Shown: positions 1 through 9,601, counted from the stretch's first letter. The stretch is 64,000 nucleotides of DNA from Phyllobacterium sophorae (GCF_003010965.1 NZ_PGGM01000002.1:558001-622000), one strand, 5' to 3'. Made by a program: numbers and translations. The notes: a model not told the origin generated them from the letters alone.

Positions 1-354
1 TCGGCTGTCGATCCGAAGAACCCGGCCACGACATCGGGTAAGGTGGTGGAAGAGATCATTCGCGGCTATATAGGCTTCGACGGGCTGCTGATGAGCGATG
101 ACATCTCCATGAACGCACTTTCTGGGGATTATTTTGATCGAACCAAAGCAATCTTTGCGGCGGGACTCGATATCGTGCTTCATTGCCACGGTATCATGGA
201 CCAAATGAGAGCGGTCGCATCGTGCACGCCAGAACTCGAGGGTAAGGCGCTCGAACGGGCGTCGCGAGCGATAGATTACAGAAAAGAGCCGGACACCTCC
301 AATGAGGAAGAGCTCCGGGAAGAATTCCAGCGCACCTTCGAGGCGGTGGCATAA
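1..354 (+). CDS. nagZ: beta-N-acetylhexosaminidase, C-terminal part (cut by window edge)
   Basis: Only the last 117 codons are present; the reading frame is open from base 1. The visible part contains GFDGLLMSDDISMNAL, the strand-loop typical of family 3 glycoside hydrolases of the NagZ type, where the D of MSDD is conserved near the active site. NagZ removes N-acetylglucosamine from muropeptides in the cytoplasm during cell-wall recycling. It lies directly upstream of scpA and scpB, an order I know from Rhizobiales, so the three may be co-transcribed. The tail after the barrel is short and Glu/Arg rich. The N-terminal barrel cannot be judged from this window. Confidence 0.85.
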   Translation, partial: SAVDPKNPATTSGKVVEEIIRGYIGFDGLLMSDDISMNALSGDYFDRTKAIFAAGLDIVLHCHGIMDQMRAVASCTPELEGKALERASRAIDYRKEPDTSNEEELREEFQRTFEAVA

Positions 355-367
355 AGGCGAGAAGAAT

Positions 368-1231
368 TTGGCTGCGAGCGAGCAAAAGACCAATGGGAAG
401 AGCACGACGCCGATGGAGGTGCTGTGGGAAAGCCCGTCTGATCGCGGTCTCAGCGAGCCCTCGCTGGTCATAGATATCAAGGGTTTCGAAGGTCCGCTTG
501 ATCTTCTGCTGCATCTTGCCCGCAATCAGCGGGTCGATCTTGCGCGCATTTCCGTGCTCGCGCTTGTCGAACAGTATCTCGTCTTCATCCGTCAGGCGCA
601 GGCCCTGAGGCTTGAGCTGGCGGCCGATTACCTGGTGATGGCCGCGTGGCTCGCCTATTTGAAATCAAAGCTGCTGATACCCAAGGCTCCTGGTGAAGAA
701 GGCGAGAGCGGCGAGGAACTCGCGGCAACGCTGCAATTCCGACTGAAGCGGTTGGAGGCCATGCGCGATGCGGCGACCAAACTGATCAATCGCAACAGGC
801 TTGGCCGCGATGTTTTCGTGCGGGGCATGCCTGAGGCGGTCATCGTCGATCAGACCAATACATACTCAGCGACACTTTACGAGCTTTTGACTGCCTATGC
901 CTCACAACGCCAGAAACGGGCGGTTTCGCAAGTGCAGATTGCACGGCGCAGCGTTTGGTCGCTCAAGGATGCGCGCACGATCCTGATGCGGCTGGTGGGC
1001 GAGACGAAGGACTGGACGGCGCTCGATCAATATCTGCTGGAATATATCGTTTCTCCGGCGGAGCGAGCCACGGCGCTTGCCAGTTCTTTTGCCGCCAGCC
1101 TGGAAATGGTTCGGGAGGGCCATCTCGAAATCCGCCAGACGGGTGCGTTCGACCCGATATACCTCCGCAACAGGCCCGCAAGATTGGCGGAACTGCCGGT
1201 TGCGCCAATTGAGGACATGGTCAATGGCTGA
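368..1231 (+). CDS. scpA: segregation and condensation protein A
   Basis: ScpA is the kleisin subunit that joins SMC heads and ScpB in the bacterial condensin complex. The N-terminal kleisin signature GFEGPLDLLLHLARN and the helix LAADYLVMAAWLAYLKSK LL region are clear, and the C-terminal winged-helix part extends to the stop. The start is uncertain: a TTG at 368 follows a weak GGCGAG, an ATG at 413 has a poor ribosome site, and an ATG at 302 would overlap nagZ. TTG 368 was chosen because it sits just after the nagZ stop. The 3' end overlaps scpB by 8 bases, indicating coupled translation. Confidence 0.87.
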   Translation: MAASEQKTNGKSTTPMEVLWESPSDRGLSEPSLVIDIKGFEGPLDLLLHLARNQRVDLARISVLALVEQYLVFIRQAQALRLELAADYLVMAAWLAYLKSKLLIPKAPGEEGESGEELAATLQFRLKRLEAMRDAATKLINRNRLGRDVFVRGMPEAVIVDQTNTYSATLYELLTAYASQRQKRAVSQVQIARRSVWSLKDARTILMRLVGETKDWTALDQYLLEYIVSPAERATALASSFAASLEMVREGHLEIRQTGAFDPIYLRNRPARLAELPVAPIEDMVNG

Positions 1232-1955
1232 TTCCATGCAGGACCAGTTCGAGATCGAGAACGATGAATTTGAATCATCGGCTGAAAACTGGAACTCGTC
1301 GCTTTCTCTTTCAGAGGCATTGCGCATGGCTGAGGCCATTTTGTTCGCATCGGCCGAACCAGTGAGCGAAAAGGCGCTGCAGGAGCGCCTGCCATCCGGT
1401 GTTGACGTTGCGGCGCTGCTTGGAGAATTGCAGGAAATCTATTCCAAGCGCGGCATCAATCTTCGGCAGGTTGGCGGTGCATGGGCATTCCGCACTGCGG
1501 CGGATCTGGCCTTCCTGATGAATCGCGAGGCTTCACAGCAGAAGAAGCTTTCGCGAGCGGCGCTGGAAGTCCTGGCAATCATCGCCTATCACCAGCCGGT
1601 TACCCGCGCGGAGCTGGAAGATATTCGCGGCGTGGAGACGTCCAAAGGTACGCTCGATGTATTGATGGAGACGGGCTGGATCAAATTTCGCGGGCGCCGG
1701 CGCACACCGGGCCGCCCCATAACCTATGGCACAACCGCTTCGTTCCTGGATCATTTTGGCCTGCAGGAAGTGCGCGATCTGCCGGGCATTGACGAGTTGC
1801 GCGGAGCTGGATTGCTTTCAGCACGCATGCCGGCCAACTTTGCCATTCCGGTGCCGGCGAACGATCCGGATGAATTGACCGAGGATGAGGATCCGCTGAC
1901 GGACATTGACCTTGAAGAACTCGGTCTTTTGACTCCCCGTATAGAACATGATTGA
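1224..1955 (+). CDS. scpB: SMC-Scp complex subunit ScpB
   Basis: ScpB dimers bind the kleisin ScpA and regulate the SMC ring during chromosome segregation. The 243-residue protein has the tandem winged-helix architecture of the family, with the motifs LSRAALEVLAIIAYHQPVTR and IRGVETSKGTLDVLMETGWI in the second domain and an acidic C-terminal tail (DELTEDEDPLTDIDLEELG). The ATG at 1224 lies inside the end of scpA, so the two are almost certainly translated together. A longer reading frame upstream of 1224 is only antisense-free read-through in the scpA region and was not used. Confidence 0.92.
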   Translation: MADSMQDQFEIENDEFESSAENWNSSLSLSEALRMAEAILFASAEPVSEKALQERLPSGVDVAALLGELQEIYSKRGINLRQVGGAWAFRTAADLAFLMNREASQQKKLSRAALEVLAIIAYHQPVTRAELEDIRGVETSKGTLDVLMETGWIKFRGRRRTPGRPITYGTTASFLDHFGLQEVRDLPGIDELRGAGLLSARMPANFAIPVPANDPDELTEDEDPLTDIDLEELGLLTPRIEHD

Positions 1956-2150
1956 GACAAGGTTTCTTGCCTACTTTTGTGCGCAATGGTGGCGTAAAGA
2001 AACCGTGGCGGAAGAATTCCTGCCGGAGTCTTCACTTCGGACTTGCGCGGCGTTTACATGAATGTGAAAGAGCAGAATATACTTGTGTTTGAAAAGCACG
2101 GGAAAAAGGCATAGATCAGCCCAAACTGTTGGGCGAATGTGAGGAATGAA

Positions 2151-2378
2151 ATGGGTAGTTTTTCAATTTGGCACTGGCTTATCGTGCTCGCTGTCGTGCT
2201 TCTGCTGTTCGGTCGCGGCAAGATTCCGGAACTCATGGGCGATGTTGCCAAGGGCATCAAGAACTTCAAGAGCGGCATGAGCGATGATGATGCCGCCGCC
2301 GCCGATGATTCCAAGACGATTGACAATCAGACGAGCCAGCCGGTGAATTCAGTCAAGGAAAAGACGACAAAGTCTTGA
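2151..2378 (+). CDS. tatA: twin-arginine translocase subunit TatA
   Basis: TatA forms the pore-like component of the Tat system, which exports folded proteins across the inner membrane. The 75-residue protein starts [20 protein letters not shown], a single N-terminal membrane helix, followed by the [17 protein letters not shown] amphipathic helix and a charged polar tail rich in Asp and Lys. The ATG at 2151 has a GAGGA ribosome site 5 bases upstream; a longer start at 2139 would place the ribosome site inside the gene. It is followed by tatB and tatC on the same strand, the usual tatABC operon. Confidence 0.95.
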   Translation: MGSFSIWHWLIVLAVVLLLFGRGKIPELMGDVAKGIKNFKSGMSDDDAAAADDSKTIDNQTSQPVNSVKEKTTKS

Positions 2379-2442
2379 ATGACAAGAATTAGTCTTGTCC
2401 TGCGCGCGGTCCCGTTGCCGCGTTGTGGCTGGAGCATGATGG

Positions 2443-3027
2443 ATGTTTGAAGTTGGTTGGTCGGAAATCCTGGTTATCGTGATCGTCCTGATCGTGGTGG
2501 TCGGTCCGAAGGATTTGCCGAAAATGCTGCGCGCATTTGGCAAGGCGACGACGAAGTTTCGCGCCACCGCCGGTGAGTTCCGGCGGCAGTTCGACGAAGC
2601 CCTCAAGGAGGCTGAACTCGACGATGTCCGCGATATCATCAAAGATGCCAAGAGCCTTGATCCACGCAGCGATATCCGCAAGGTGTTCGATCCGGTGCGG
2701 ACGATTGGCGAGGAAATCCGTTCAAGCCTGAAAGATGCGACGTCAACCGCGAAGGAAAATGTTGCTGTTCCGGACCCAGAAGCGCCCGGCGCCGCGCAGT
2801 TGCAACCGCAGGTCATGGAACCATTGTCGTCAACCACCCCTGCGGCCGCCGCGACCACGACCGCAGCCGAAGCGACAGAGCCAAAGGCTCCGGCTGCTAA
2901 AAAGACAGCAGCAGCCAAGAAGACCGCAAAGCCGGCTGCGGTAGCTGATGCAAAGCCGGCAAAGGCACCGGCAAAAAGCACGGCGAAGCCGCGGAAGAGG
3001 GCTGGCGATACGGGGATACAATCTTGA
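2443..3027 (+). CDS. tatB: twin-arginine translocase subunit TatB
   Basis: TatB, with TatC, forms the receptor for twin-arginine signal peptides. The 194-residue protein has the N-terminal membrane helix (MFEVGWSEILVIVIVLIVVV), the GPKDLPKMLRAFGKAT hinge and amphipathic helix, and a conserved middle region. From about residue 125 the tail is low complexity, rich in Ala, Pro, Lys and Thr, with AAKKTA-type repeats; such tails vary in length among alphaproteobacterial TatB. The stop overlaps the TTG start of tatC (TTGA), so the two are translationally coupled. Confidence 0.94.
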   Translation: MFEVGWSEILVIVIVLIVVVGPKDLPKMLRAFGKATTKFRATAGEFRRQFDEALKEAELDDVRDIIKDAKSLDPRSDIRKVFDPVRTIGEEIRSSLKDATSTAKENVAVPDPEAPGAAQLQPQVMEPLSSTTPAAAATTTAAEATEPKAPAAKKTAAAKKTAKPAAVADAKPAKAPAKSTAKPRKRAGDTGIQS

Positions 3028-3851
3028 ACAAGATCGATGACGATATCGACAAGAGTTCGGCGCCGCTGATCGATCATCTGATTGAATTGCGCCGGCGTCT
3101 GATCTGGGCGCTGGTTGCGTTTTTCATCGCGTTCCTCGGTTGCTTCCACTATGGCAAGCAACTGTTCAATCTGCTTGTCATTCCCTATCAATGGGCTGTT
3201 GGCTGGGCAGGTTTTGACCCGGCCAAGGCGCAGCTGATCTACACCGCACCGCAGGAGTTCTTCTTCACCCAAGTGAAGGTCGCCATGTTTGGCGGTCTGG
3301 TGCTGGCGTTCCCGGTGATTGCGTCGCAGATCTACAAATTCGTGGCTCCGGGTCTGTATCGCAACGAGCGCATGGCGTTTCTGCCATTCCTGATTGCATC
3401 GCCGATCCTTTTCCTCCTGGGCGGTGCGCTGGTATATTTCTTCTTCACGCCGATGGTCATGTGGTTCTTCCTCGCCATGCAGCAGCAGGGGGTTGCCGGT
3501 GAAGTGCAGATTTCGCTGCTGCCGAAGGTGTCCGAATACCTCAGTCTCATCATGACGCTGATTTTTGCCTTCGGATTGGTTTTCCAGCTGCCGGTGGTCA
3601 CGACGTTGCTGGCGCGCGTTGGCCTCGTCGGGTATGAAGGGCTGAAGTCGAAGCGCAAATACGCTATCGTCATCGCCTTCATCGTCGCTGCAGTCATTAC
3701 GCCGCCGGACCCGGTCAGCCAGATCGGTCTTGCGCTCCCGACGATCATTCTCTACGAGATTTCCATCTGGATGGCGCGTCTGGTCGAGAAGAAGCGTGCG
3801 GCGGCCGATGCCGAAGCGCAATCGGAGTCCAGCGAAATCTCCTCTTCCTGA
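3024..3851 (+). CDS. tatC: Sec-independent protein translocase TatC
   Basis: TatC is the six-helix core of the Tat receptor and recognises the RR signal peptide. The 275-residue product begins near SSAPLIDHLIELRRRLIWAL, the conserved N-terminal cytoplasmic segment, then has several hydrophobic helices and the signature KYAIVIAFIVAAVITPPDP near residues 210-230. The start is TTG at 3024, overlapping the tatB stop, which is consistent with operon coupling. The acidic/serine-rich C-terminal tail is cytoplasmic by family topology. Confidence 0.95.
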   Translation: MNKIDDDIDKSSAPLIDHLIELRRRLIWALVAFFIAFLGCFHYGKQLFNLLVIPYQWAVGWAGFDPAKAQLIYTAPQEFFFTQVKVAMFGGLVLAFPVIASQIYKFVAPGLYRNERMAFLPFLIASPILFLLGGALVYFFFTPMVMWFFLAMQQQGVAGEVQISLLPKVSEYLSLIMTLIFAFGLVFQLPVVTTLLARVGLVGYEGLKSKRKYAIVIAFIVAAVITPPDPVSQIGLALPTIILYEISIWMARLVEKKRAAADAEAQSESSEISSS

Positions 3852-3919
3852 CGCCTCAGATTTCGCCGGGCGCCTCGCGCCCTTAGTCAACCAATTCACT
3901 CCAATACGGCTTTATTCCC

Positions 3920-5203
3920 ATGCTCGATATCAAATGGATCCGCGAGAATCCGCAAGCGCTTGACGCAGCTCTGGCCAAACGGGGCGTCGAGCCGGCATCA
4001 TCCCGGCTGATCGAGCTTGACGAAAAGCGCCGTCAGCACATCGCCAAGCTGCAGGAAGCACAGGAACGCCGCAATGCCGCCTCGAAAGAGATTGGCAAAG
4101 CGATGGGCGCAAAGGACCAGGCGACAGCCGACCGTCTCAAGGAGGAAGTCGCCGAGATCAAGCTGTTCCTGCAATCCGCCGAAGAGGAAGAGCGCCAGCT
4201 CGACCGCGCGTTGAACGATGCGCTGTCGGTGCTGCCGAACGTGCCGCTGGAAAGCGTGCCTGTCGGCAAGGATGAAGCCGCCAACGTCGAGACACGGCGC
4301 GTTGGCGCTTTGAAGAACTTTGCCTTCGAGCCAAAAGAGCATTTCGAGATCGGTGAGAAGCTTGGTTACATGGACTTCGAGCGGGCGGCGAAGCTCTCGG
4401 GCAGCCGCTTTACGGTTCTGAAAAGTCAGTTGGCTCGGCTGGAGCGCGCTCTTGGACAGTTCATGCTCGACCTGCACACGACCGAGCATGGCTATACCGA
4501 GGTCAGCCCGCCACTGCTGGTCAACGACGATGTGCTTTACGGTACGGGCCAGTTGCCAAAATTCGCCGAGGACCTGTTCCAGACCAGCGATGGCCGGTAC
4601 CTCATTCCCACTGCTGAGGTCCCGCTGACCAATCTGGTGCGTGAGGAAATCCTCGATATTCGTGACCTGCCGATCCGCATGACTGCTCTAACCGCATGCT
4701 TCCGCTCGGAAGCCGGTTCTGCCGGCCGTGACACGCGCGGCATGCTGCGCCAGCATCAGTTCATGAAGGTCGAGCTCGTATCGATCACCGATGCCGAGCG
4801 TTCCATCGAAGAGCATGTGCGCATGACGGCCTGTGCGGAAGAAGTGCTGAAGCGGCTCGATCTTTCCTTCCGCACGATGACGCTTTGCACGGGTGACATG
4901 GGCTTTGGTGCACAAAAGACCTATGATCTCGAAGTCTGGCTGCCCGGCCAGAAGGCCTATCGCGAAATCTCCAGCTGTTCGGTCTGCGGCGACTTTCAGG
5001 CACGCCGCATGAATGCGCGCTACCGGCCGGAAGGCGAGAAGTCGACGCGTTTCGTTCATACACTCAACGGTTCCGGTGTCGCCGTTGGACGCGCATTGAT
5101 TGCCGTCGTCGAAAATTATCAGAATGAAGACGGCAGTGTCACAGTTCCTGATGCACTCGTGCCCTATATGGGTGGACTGAAGCGGATTGAAAAAGCAGCT
5201 TGA
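3920..5203 (+). CDS. serS: serine--tRNA ligase
   Basis: Class II aminoacyl-tRNA synthetase that charges tRNA-Ser (and tRNA-Sec). The 427-residue length is normal. Residues 1-105 form the long antiparallel coiled-coil arm that contacts the tRNA; the catalytic domain contains the class II motifs, including the TAEVPLTN region, motif 2 ([21 protein letters not shown]) in part, and motif 3 near [18 protein letters not shown]. The ATG at 3920 begins [11 protein letters not shown], matching family N-termini. It lies between tatC and surE, close enough for a shared transcript. Confidence 0.96.
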   Translation: MLDIKWIRENPQALDAALAKRGVEPASSRLIELDEKRRQHIAKLQEAQERRNAASKEIGKAMGAKDQATADRLKEEVAEIKLFLQSAEEEERQLDRALNDALSVLPNVPLESVPVGKDEAANVETRRVGALKNFAFEPKEHFEIGEKLGYMDFERAAKLSGSRFTVLKSQLARLERALGQFMLDLHTTEHGYTEVSPPLLVNDDVLYGTGQLPKFAEDLFQTSDGRYLIPTAEVPLTNLVREEILDIRDLPIRMTALTACFRSEAGSAGRDTRGMLRQHQFMKVELVSITDAERSIEEHVRMTACAEEVLKRLDLSFRTMTLCTGDMGFGAQKTYDLEVWLPGQKAYREISSCSVCGDFQARRMNARYRPEGEKSTRFVHTLNGSGVAVGRALIAVVENYQNEDGSVTVPDALVPYMGGLKRIEKAA

Positions 5204-5220
5204 ATTTAAGGGGTAGGGCA

Positions 5221-5979
5221 ATGCGCATTCTCTTGACCAACGATGATGGTATTCATGCGGAAGGTCTGAGCGTGCTTGAACGCATTGCCCGCCAGCTGTC
5301 TGACGATATCTGGGTGATTGCACCGGAAACCGACCAAAGCGGTCTGGCGCATTCGCTGACACTCTCCAATCCGTTGCGGCTGCGCAAGATCGACGAGCGG
5401 CACTATGCCGTGCGCGGGACGCCGACCGACTGCGTGATCATGGGGGTCAAGCACCTGATGCCGCAGGCTCCTGACCTTATCATCTCCGGTGTCAATTCCG
5501 GTTCGAACATGGCTGATGACGTTACATATTCCGGCACGGTTGCCGGTGCGATCGAGGGCACGCTGCTTGGCATCAAATCCATCGCCCTTTCGCAGGAATA
5601 CAACCTCGACGGCGGCACCCGCATTCTGCCTTGGGAGGTTGTCGAGGAACGGGCACCGGCGCTTTTGAAGAAGCTGCTTGGTGTCGAGCTGGCAAAGGGT
5701 GTGCTCATCAATATCAATTTTCCGAGTTGTGCGGCTTCGGAAATAGCAGGAACGCGTGTGACGGCGCAGGGCAAGCTCTCACATGGCCTCACCATCGAGG
5801 AACGCCACGACGGGCGTGGCCTGCCTTACTACTGGCTGCGCTATGGCCGCGGCAAGGATGTGCCTGCGGAGAACAGCGACGTAGCGGCGATCCGCAGCAA
5901 CCATATTTCGATCACGCCACTGCAGCTTGACCTGACCGCACATGAGATGCGTGCAACCTTGGAGAATGCGTTCGCATGA
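5221..5979 (+). CDS. surE: 5'/3'-nucleotidase SurE
   Basis: SurE is a metal-dependent nucleoside monophosphate phosphatase linked to stress survival. The 252-residue product starts [16 protein letters not shown], where the DD pair binds metal, and contains [12 protein letters not shown] and [20 protein letters not shown], the other signature segments. The ATG at 5221 is preceded by AAGGGGTAGGG; an in-frame upstream start at 5200 would overlap serS and lacks family support. The gene overlaps pcm by 4 bases, the same surE-pcm pairing known from many proteobacteria. Confidence 0.95.
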   Translation: MRILLTNDDGIHAEGLSVLERIARQLSDDIWVIAPETDQSGLAHSLTLSNPLRLRKIDERHYAVRGTPTDCVIMGVKHLMPQAPDLIISGVNSGSNMADDVTYSGTVAGAIEGTLLGIKSIALSQEYNLDGGTRILPWEVVEERAPALLKKLLGVELAKGVLININFPSCAASEIAGTRVTAQGKLSHGLTIEERHDGRGLPYYWLRYGRGKDVPAENSDVAAIRSNHISITPLQLDLTAHEMRATLENAFA

Positions 5980-6629
5980 AGCCCGCACTCTCGGAACGTG
6001 AAGGATTTGCCGCTTTTGTTCTTCGCATGCGCTCGCTCGGCCTTACCGACCAGCGACTGATGGCCGCCTTCGAGGCGACACCGCGCATGACATTCGTCAA
6101 CGGCAATCTGGGCAATGTGGCTTATGGCGAAGGCATGCTGCCAATCGAGTGCGGCGAGTTCATGGAAGGACTGGATCTGCAAGCGCAGCTCATCAAGACG
6201 CTCGAGCTGGAGCCCACGCATCGCGTGCTCGAAATCGGCACGGGTACAGGCTTTACCGCAGCTGTCATGGCGCGTCTTGCCGGTCGTGTGCTCTCGCTCG
6301 AGCGCTATCGAACCCTTGTTGAAATTGCCCAGCAGCGCCTACAGGCTTTGAAGATAGAGAACAGTTTCATCAAGCACGCCGATGGCAGGCATGGCTTGGC
6401 ACATGATGGTCCCTTCGATCGCATTATCGTCTGGGGTGCCTTTGAAAGCATGCCGCGCCCGTTCGTCGACCTGCTGTCTTCCAACGGCGTGATGGTGGCG
6501 CCAATCGGCCCGCTCGATGGCAGGCAGGTGATCGCGCGTCTTTCGAAAATCGGCAGCCGCTTCGAGCGGCAGGACATGATGCCGGTGCGTTTCCTGCCGC
6601 TTTTGGAAGGGGTTGCCGCCGCGCTCTAA
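5976..6629 (+). CDS. pcm: protein-L-isoaspartate O-methyltransferase
   Basis: Pcm methylates L-isoaspartyl residues using S-adenosylmethionine so that damaged proteins can be repaired. The 217-residue protein shows the SAM motif [21 protein letters not shown] near residue 85, preceded by a region around MLPIECGEF that replaces the more usual GQTISQP substrate loop, so it belongs to a divergent Pcm/RrmJ-like subgroup common in alphaproteobacteria. The C-terminal part is [10 protein letters not shown]. It overlaps surE (ATGA) and precedes a LysM/M23 lipoprotein, like the surE-pcm-nlpD order of gammaproteobacteria. Confidence 0.85.
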   Translation: MKPALSEREGFAAFVLRMRSLGLTDQRLMAAFEATPRMTFVNGNLGNVAYGEGMLPIECGEFMEGLDLQAQLIKTLELEPTHRVLEIGTGTGFTAAVMARLAGRVLSLERYRTLVEIAQQRLQALKIENSFIKHADGRHGLAHDGPFDRIIVWGAFESMPRPFVDLLSSNGVMVAPIGPLDGRQVIARLSKIGSRFERQDMMPVRFLPLLEGVAAAL

Positions 6630-6753
6630 AGTTGCAACGGTTTAAGAGTTTGGTGAATTTTTTACAAATTTTATTCGCCTTTTAACGGTCGAGTAACATT
6701 AACGCGATCTAATGCTCCCAATATTCTTGTATTGAGTACGGGCGGGATATGCG

Positions 6754-8121
6754 ATGCGTTTGAGTACACTAGACAAAGCGTCACGGCGGCTGGCTCTGAA
6801 TGCCGCTATTCTCACAATTGCCGGCGTGGCTGCAGGTTGCAGCTCGGGCGTGCAGCGCTTCACCAGCGCGGATTTCAGCTCCGGCTACAGCGATAACCAG
6901 CGGTCAATCATGCAGACACAGAACAACGGGCCGCAGCCTTATACGCCGCCGGTCGATTCAACCTATACCGCCTCGGTCAATCGTGGTGCGGTGCAATCCG
7001 GGGGTGTCCAGCGCGGCAGCCTGCCGCCGGTTGGCGCAGCAAGCGCATCGGCCCTCCCGCCGGTATCGTCGCAGCCGTCGCGTCCAGCGTTGGCGCCGGT
7101 TGCAAGCGCGGCGCCATTGCGGCAGCAGCAGGTTGCTTCCGCTGAGTCCACCCAGTCGATGCAGGCTGCACCACTTGGTGCAAACTCCGGCACTTTGAAG
7201 ACTCCGGATGGGCGCGAGGCCAAGATGCCGGCAAAGCCAGCTCCTGCCCGGGCGCCTTCAAACGAAGTCGCGGTCTTGCCGCAGACACCGCAGGTGAAGG
7301 AAAAGCAGGCCGCCCCGTCGGCGACGCCGGCAACCACGGCAAAGAACATGACGCCGCCAAGCAGTGGCGGTTCCTATACCGTGCAGAGCGGCGATACACT
7401 GCATGCGATCTCGCGCAAGACCGGCAGCAATGTCGAGGCGATCAAGCAGGCGAACAATATGAAGGACGGCACCGTTCGTATCGGCCAGTCGCTGATCATC
7501 CCTCCATCCAATGCGGCGCTGGCGCAGAATGTCGCCAATAACATGAAGCCGAAGGGCGCGGTCGATCAGGTCAAGACAGCATCGACACCACCAGCTGAGC
7601 AGCCAAAGGTTGTGGCCAATGCCGCCACACAGGCCGCGACCGCTGCGGCAGCGCCGCAGGCGGATACCCAAGCCAAGCCTTATACGCCGCCCCAGGCCAG
7701 CGAAAAGGTGATCGATGAAGCCGAAAAGGATGTTGCTGCCGCACCTTCCGCGACGGGTGTCTCGGGGATGCGCTGGCCGGTTCGTGGCCGTGTCGTTGCC
7801 AATTACGGCAAGGGCAGTGATGGTATCGATATCTCGGTACCGGAAGGCACGCCGATCAAAGCCGCTGAAAACGGCGTTGTCATCTACTCCGGCGATGGTC
7901 TCAAGGAATTTGGCAATACGGTTCTGGTACGCCACGACAATGGTCTGGTTACCGTTTACGGCAATGCCAGCAAGCTCAACGTTCAGCGCGGCCAGAAGGT
8001 CAAGCGTGGCGAAGAGCTCGGACGTTCCGGTATGACCGGCAACGCTACGACGCCGAAGTTGCACTTCGAGGTTCGCAAGAATTCGACACCGGTCGATCCG
8101 TCGAAATACCTCGAATCCTGA
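6754..8121 (+). CDS. NlpD/DipM-like lipoprotein with LysM and degenerate LytM (M23) domains
   Basis: Predicted outer-membrane or periplasmic lipoprotein: the N-terminus has a hydrophobic segment ending in the lipobox VAAGC (Cys near residue 29). A long Ala/Pro/Gln-rich linker follows, then a LysM peptidoglycan-binding domain (SYTVQSGDTLHAISRKTG, about residues 207-250), a second linker, and a C-terminal M23/LytM fold (about 345-450). Zinc ligands are missing: the first His of HxxxD is replaced (SDGIDI) and the YxH position reads VYGN, while LHFEVR is kept. This matches NlpD/EnvC-type amidase activators, so it probably regulates cell-wall splitting at division. Confidence 0.85.
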   Translation: MRLSTLDKASRRLALNAAILTIAGVAAGCSSGVQRFTSADFSSGYSDNQRSIMQTQNNGPQPYTPPVDSTYTASVNRGAVQSGGVQRGSLPPVGAASASALPPVSSQPSRPALAPVASAAPLRQQQVASAESTQSMQAAPLGANSGTLKTPDGREAKMPAKPAPARAPSNEVAVLPQTPQVKEKQAAPSATPATTAKNMTPPSSGGSYTVQSGDTLHAISRKTGSNVEAIKQANNMKDGTVRIGQSLIIPPSNAALAQNVANNMKPKGAVDQVKTASTPPAEQPKVVANAATQAATAAAAPQADTQAKPYTPPQASEKVIDEAEKDVAAAPSATGVSGMRWPVRGRVVANYGKGSDGIDISVPEGTPIKAAENGVVIYSGDGLKEFGNTVLVRHDNGLVTVYGNASKLNVQRGQKVKRGEELGRSGMTGNATTPKLHFEVRKNSTPVDPSKYLES

Positions 8122-8138
8122 TCGATCAGAGAATGCAC

Positions 8139-8168
8139 AAAAGCCCGCGCCGGAAGGTGGGGGCTTTT
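8139..8168. terminator. hairpin terminator between the NlpD-like gene and the convergent ATPase gene
   Basis: AAAAGCCC (8139-8146) pairs with GGGCTTTT (8161-8168) across a GC-rich loop. T-rich sequence follows on the plus side and the stem itself supplies T residues on the minus side, so it could end both convergent transcripts. Confidence 0.7.
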
Positions 8169-8175
8169 GTTGTTT

Positions 8176-9045
8176 TCATAGTTTCTTGCCGAGACGGCCC
8201 GCAAGATCCTGGGTGAACTGCCAGGCAACACGGCCAGAACGCGATCCGCGCGTGGTCGACCATTCCAGCGCTTGCGCATGGAGCCGGGATTTTTCCACGG
8301 CCAGGTCGAAATGGGCCGCATAGCCGTCGATCATCGACAGATAATCGTCCTGGCTGCACTTGTGGAACCCGAGCCAGAGACCAAAACGATCCGAGAGCGA
8401 GACCTTTTCCTCGACGGCTTCAGATGGGTTGATCGCGGTCGAGCGTTCGTTCTCAATCATGTCCCGCGGCAGGAGATGCCGGCGGTTCGACGTGGCATAG
8501 AAGATCACATTGTCGGGCCGTCCTTCGACGCCGCCTTCCAGCGCTGCCTTCAGGGACTTGTAGGACGTGTCGTCATGGTCGAAGGAAAGGTCATCGCAAA
8601 ACAGGATGAAGCGATAATCCGTGTCCTTGATGGCCGCCATCAGGGCAGGGAGGCTGTCAATATCCTCCCGATGGATTTCGACCAGTTTGAGCGGATGGTC
8701 ACCGGCTGGGGTGCCACTGTTGACAGACGCATGGACGGCCTTGACGAGCGATGACTTTCCCATGCCGCGTGCTCCCCACAGGAGCACATTATTGGCTTGC
8801 AGACCGTCGGCGAACCGCTTGGTGTTATCAAAGAGGATGTCGCGAACGGTGTCGACACCGCGGATCAGGGAGATATCGACGCGGTTGACCTTGCTGACCG
8901 GATCGAACGCGAGGCGATCCGGATTCCAGACAAAGCAATCCGCCACGTCCAGCCTGACCGGTTGTGGCTTGGGTGGAGCCATGCGCTCCAGCACTGCAAT
9001 CAGACGGTCAAGTTTATCTGTGAGCAATTCCTCGGACATTCGCAT
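8176..9045 (-). CDS. P-loop ATPase, DUF815 family
   Basis: Predicted cytoplasmic ATPase of the DUF815 family (AAA+-like), function not established. The Walker A motif LLWGARGMGKSSLVKA lies near residues 87-102 and a Walker B-like RFILFCDDLSFD near 145-155; a YATSNRRHLLPRD sensor-like segment follows. Length of 289 residues is normal. The ATG at 9045 was chosen; a TTG lies one codon upstream and another ATG three codons downstream. It stands alone on the minus strand between the NlpD-like gene and yajC, an arrangement I recall from other Rhizobiales. Confidence 0.85.
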   Translation of the reverse strand: MRMSEELLTDKLDRLIAVLERMAPPKPQPVRLDVADCFVWNPDRLAFDPVSKVNRVDISLIRGVDTVRDILFDNTKRFADGLQANNVLLWGARGMGKSSLVKAVHASVNSGTPAGDHPLKLVEIHREDIDSLPALMAAIKDTDYRFILFCDDLSFDHDDTSYKSLKAALEGGVEGRPDNVIFYATSNRRHLLPRDMIENERSTAINPSEAVEEKVSLSDRFGLWLGFHKCSQDDYLSMIDGYAAHFDLAVEKSRLHAQALEWSTTRGSRSGRVAWQFTQDLAGRLGKKL

Positions 9046-9196
9046 CAAGCCTTCGTTTTTGTATGCGTGGTGTCACTATCATGTTGACGGTAAATCGAAA
9101 AGCAGCACACGCAGTTTTGTACGGTTGCTTTTGACAGTCCAAACATTGTATTGCGCAGGCTGGTTCATTCAAATTTGTTCTCTGGAGGTTGTCTCT

Positions 9197-9538
9197 ATGT
9201 TCGTAACTCCCGCATATGCACAGGCAACGGGTGCCGGTGGCGCACCGGAAATGCTCATGAGCATCCTGCCATTCATCCTGATCTTCGTGATCATGTATTT
9301 TCTGATCATCCGCCCGCAGCGTACGGCAGCGAAGAAGCGCGAGGAGCAGCTGAAGAATATCCGTCGCGGCGATACGATCATAACGGGCGGTGGCTTCATC
9401 GCCAAGGTGACCAAAGTTTATGAAGACACAGGCGAACTCGACGTTGAAATCGGTGACGGCGTAAAGGCGCGGGTGTTGCGCGGCATGGTCGCCGACGTCC
9501 GGGTCAAGGGCGAACCGGTTGCCGACAACAAGAAATAA
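9197..9538 (+). CDS. yajC: preprotein translocase subunit YajC
   Basis: YajC is a small inner-membrane protein associated with SecDF in the Sec translocon. The 113-residue protein has one membrane helix (MLMSILPFILIFVIMYFLII), then RPQRTAAKKREEQLKNIRRGD, split here as the conserved basic segment RPQ followed by a GD-T-I-I-TGGG region characteristic of YajC. The ATG at 9197 has TGGAGG about 9 bases upstream; the longer upstream frame is not supported. It directly precedes secDF, its functional partner. Confidence 0.95.
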   Translation: MFVTPAYAQATGAGGAPEMLMSILPFILIFVIMYFLIIRPQRTAAKKREEQLKNIRRGDTIITGGGFIAKVTKVYEDTGELDVEIGDGVKARVLRGMVADVRVKGEPVADNKK

Positions 9539-9550
9539 GGCATAGTTGCG

Positions 9551-9570
9551 GGGCGGCCATGGAGCCGCCC
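9551..9570 (+). other. GC-rich hairpin between yajC and secDF
   Basis: GGGCGGC (9551-9557) and GCCGCCC (9564-9570) form a 7-bp stem with loop CATGGA. The sequence after it is only mildly T-rich, so it could be an RNA stability or partial termination element that tunes yajC versus secDF levels rather than a full terminator. Confidence 0.5.
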
Positions 9571-9601
9571 TGTTGATTCTAGGTTCGAGGGCCGGAACCG
9601 T

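Noticed and set aside
2349..3899. 516-codon minus-strand open frame across tatB and tatC
   Set aside because: It is antisense to well-supported tat genes, has a low-complexity, Arg/Glu/Gln-rich composition and no family resemblance; it is a shadow of high-GC codon use.
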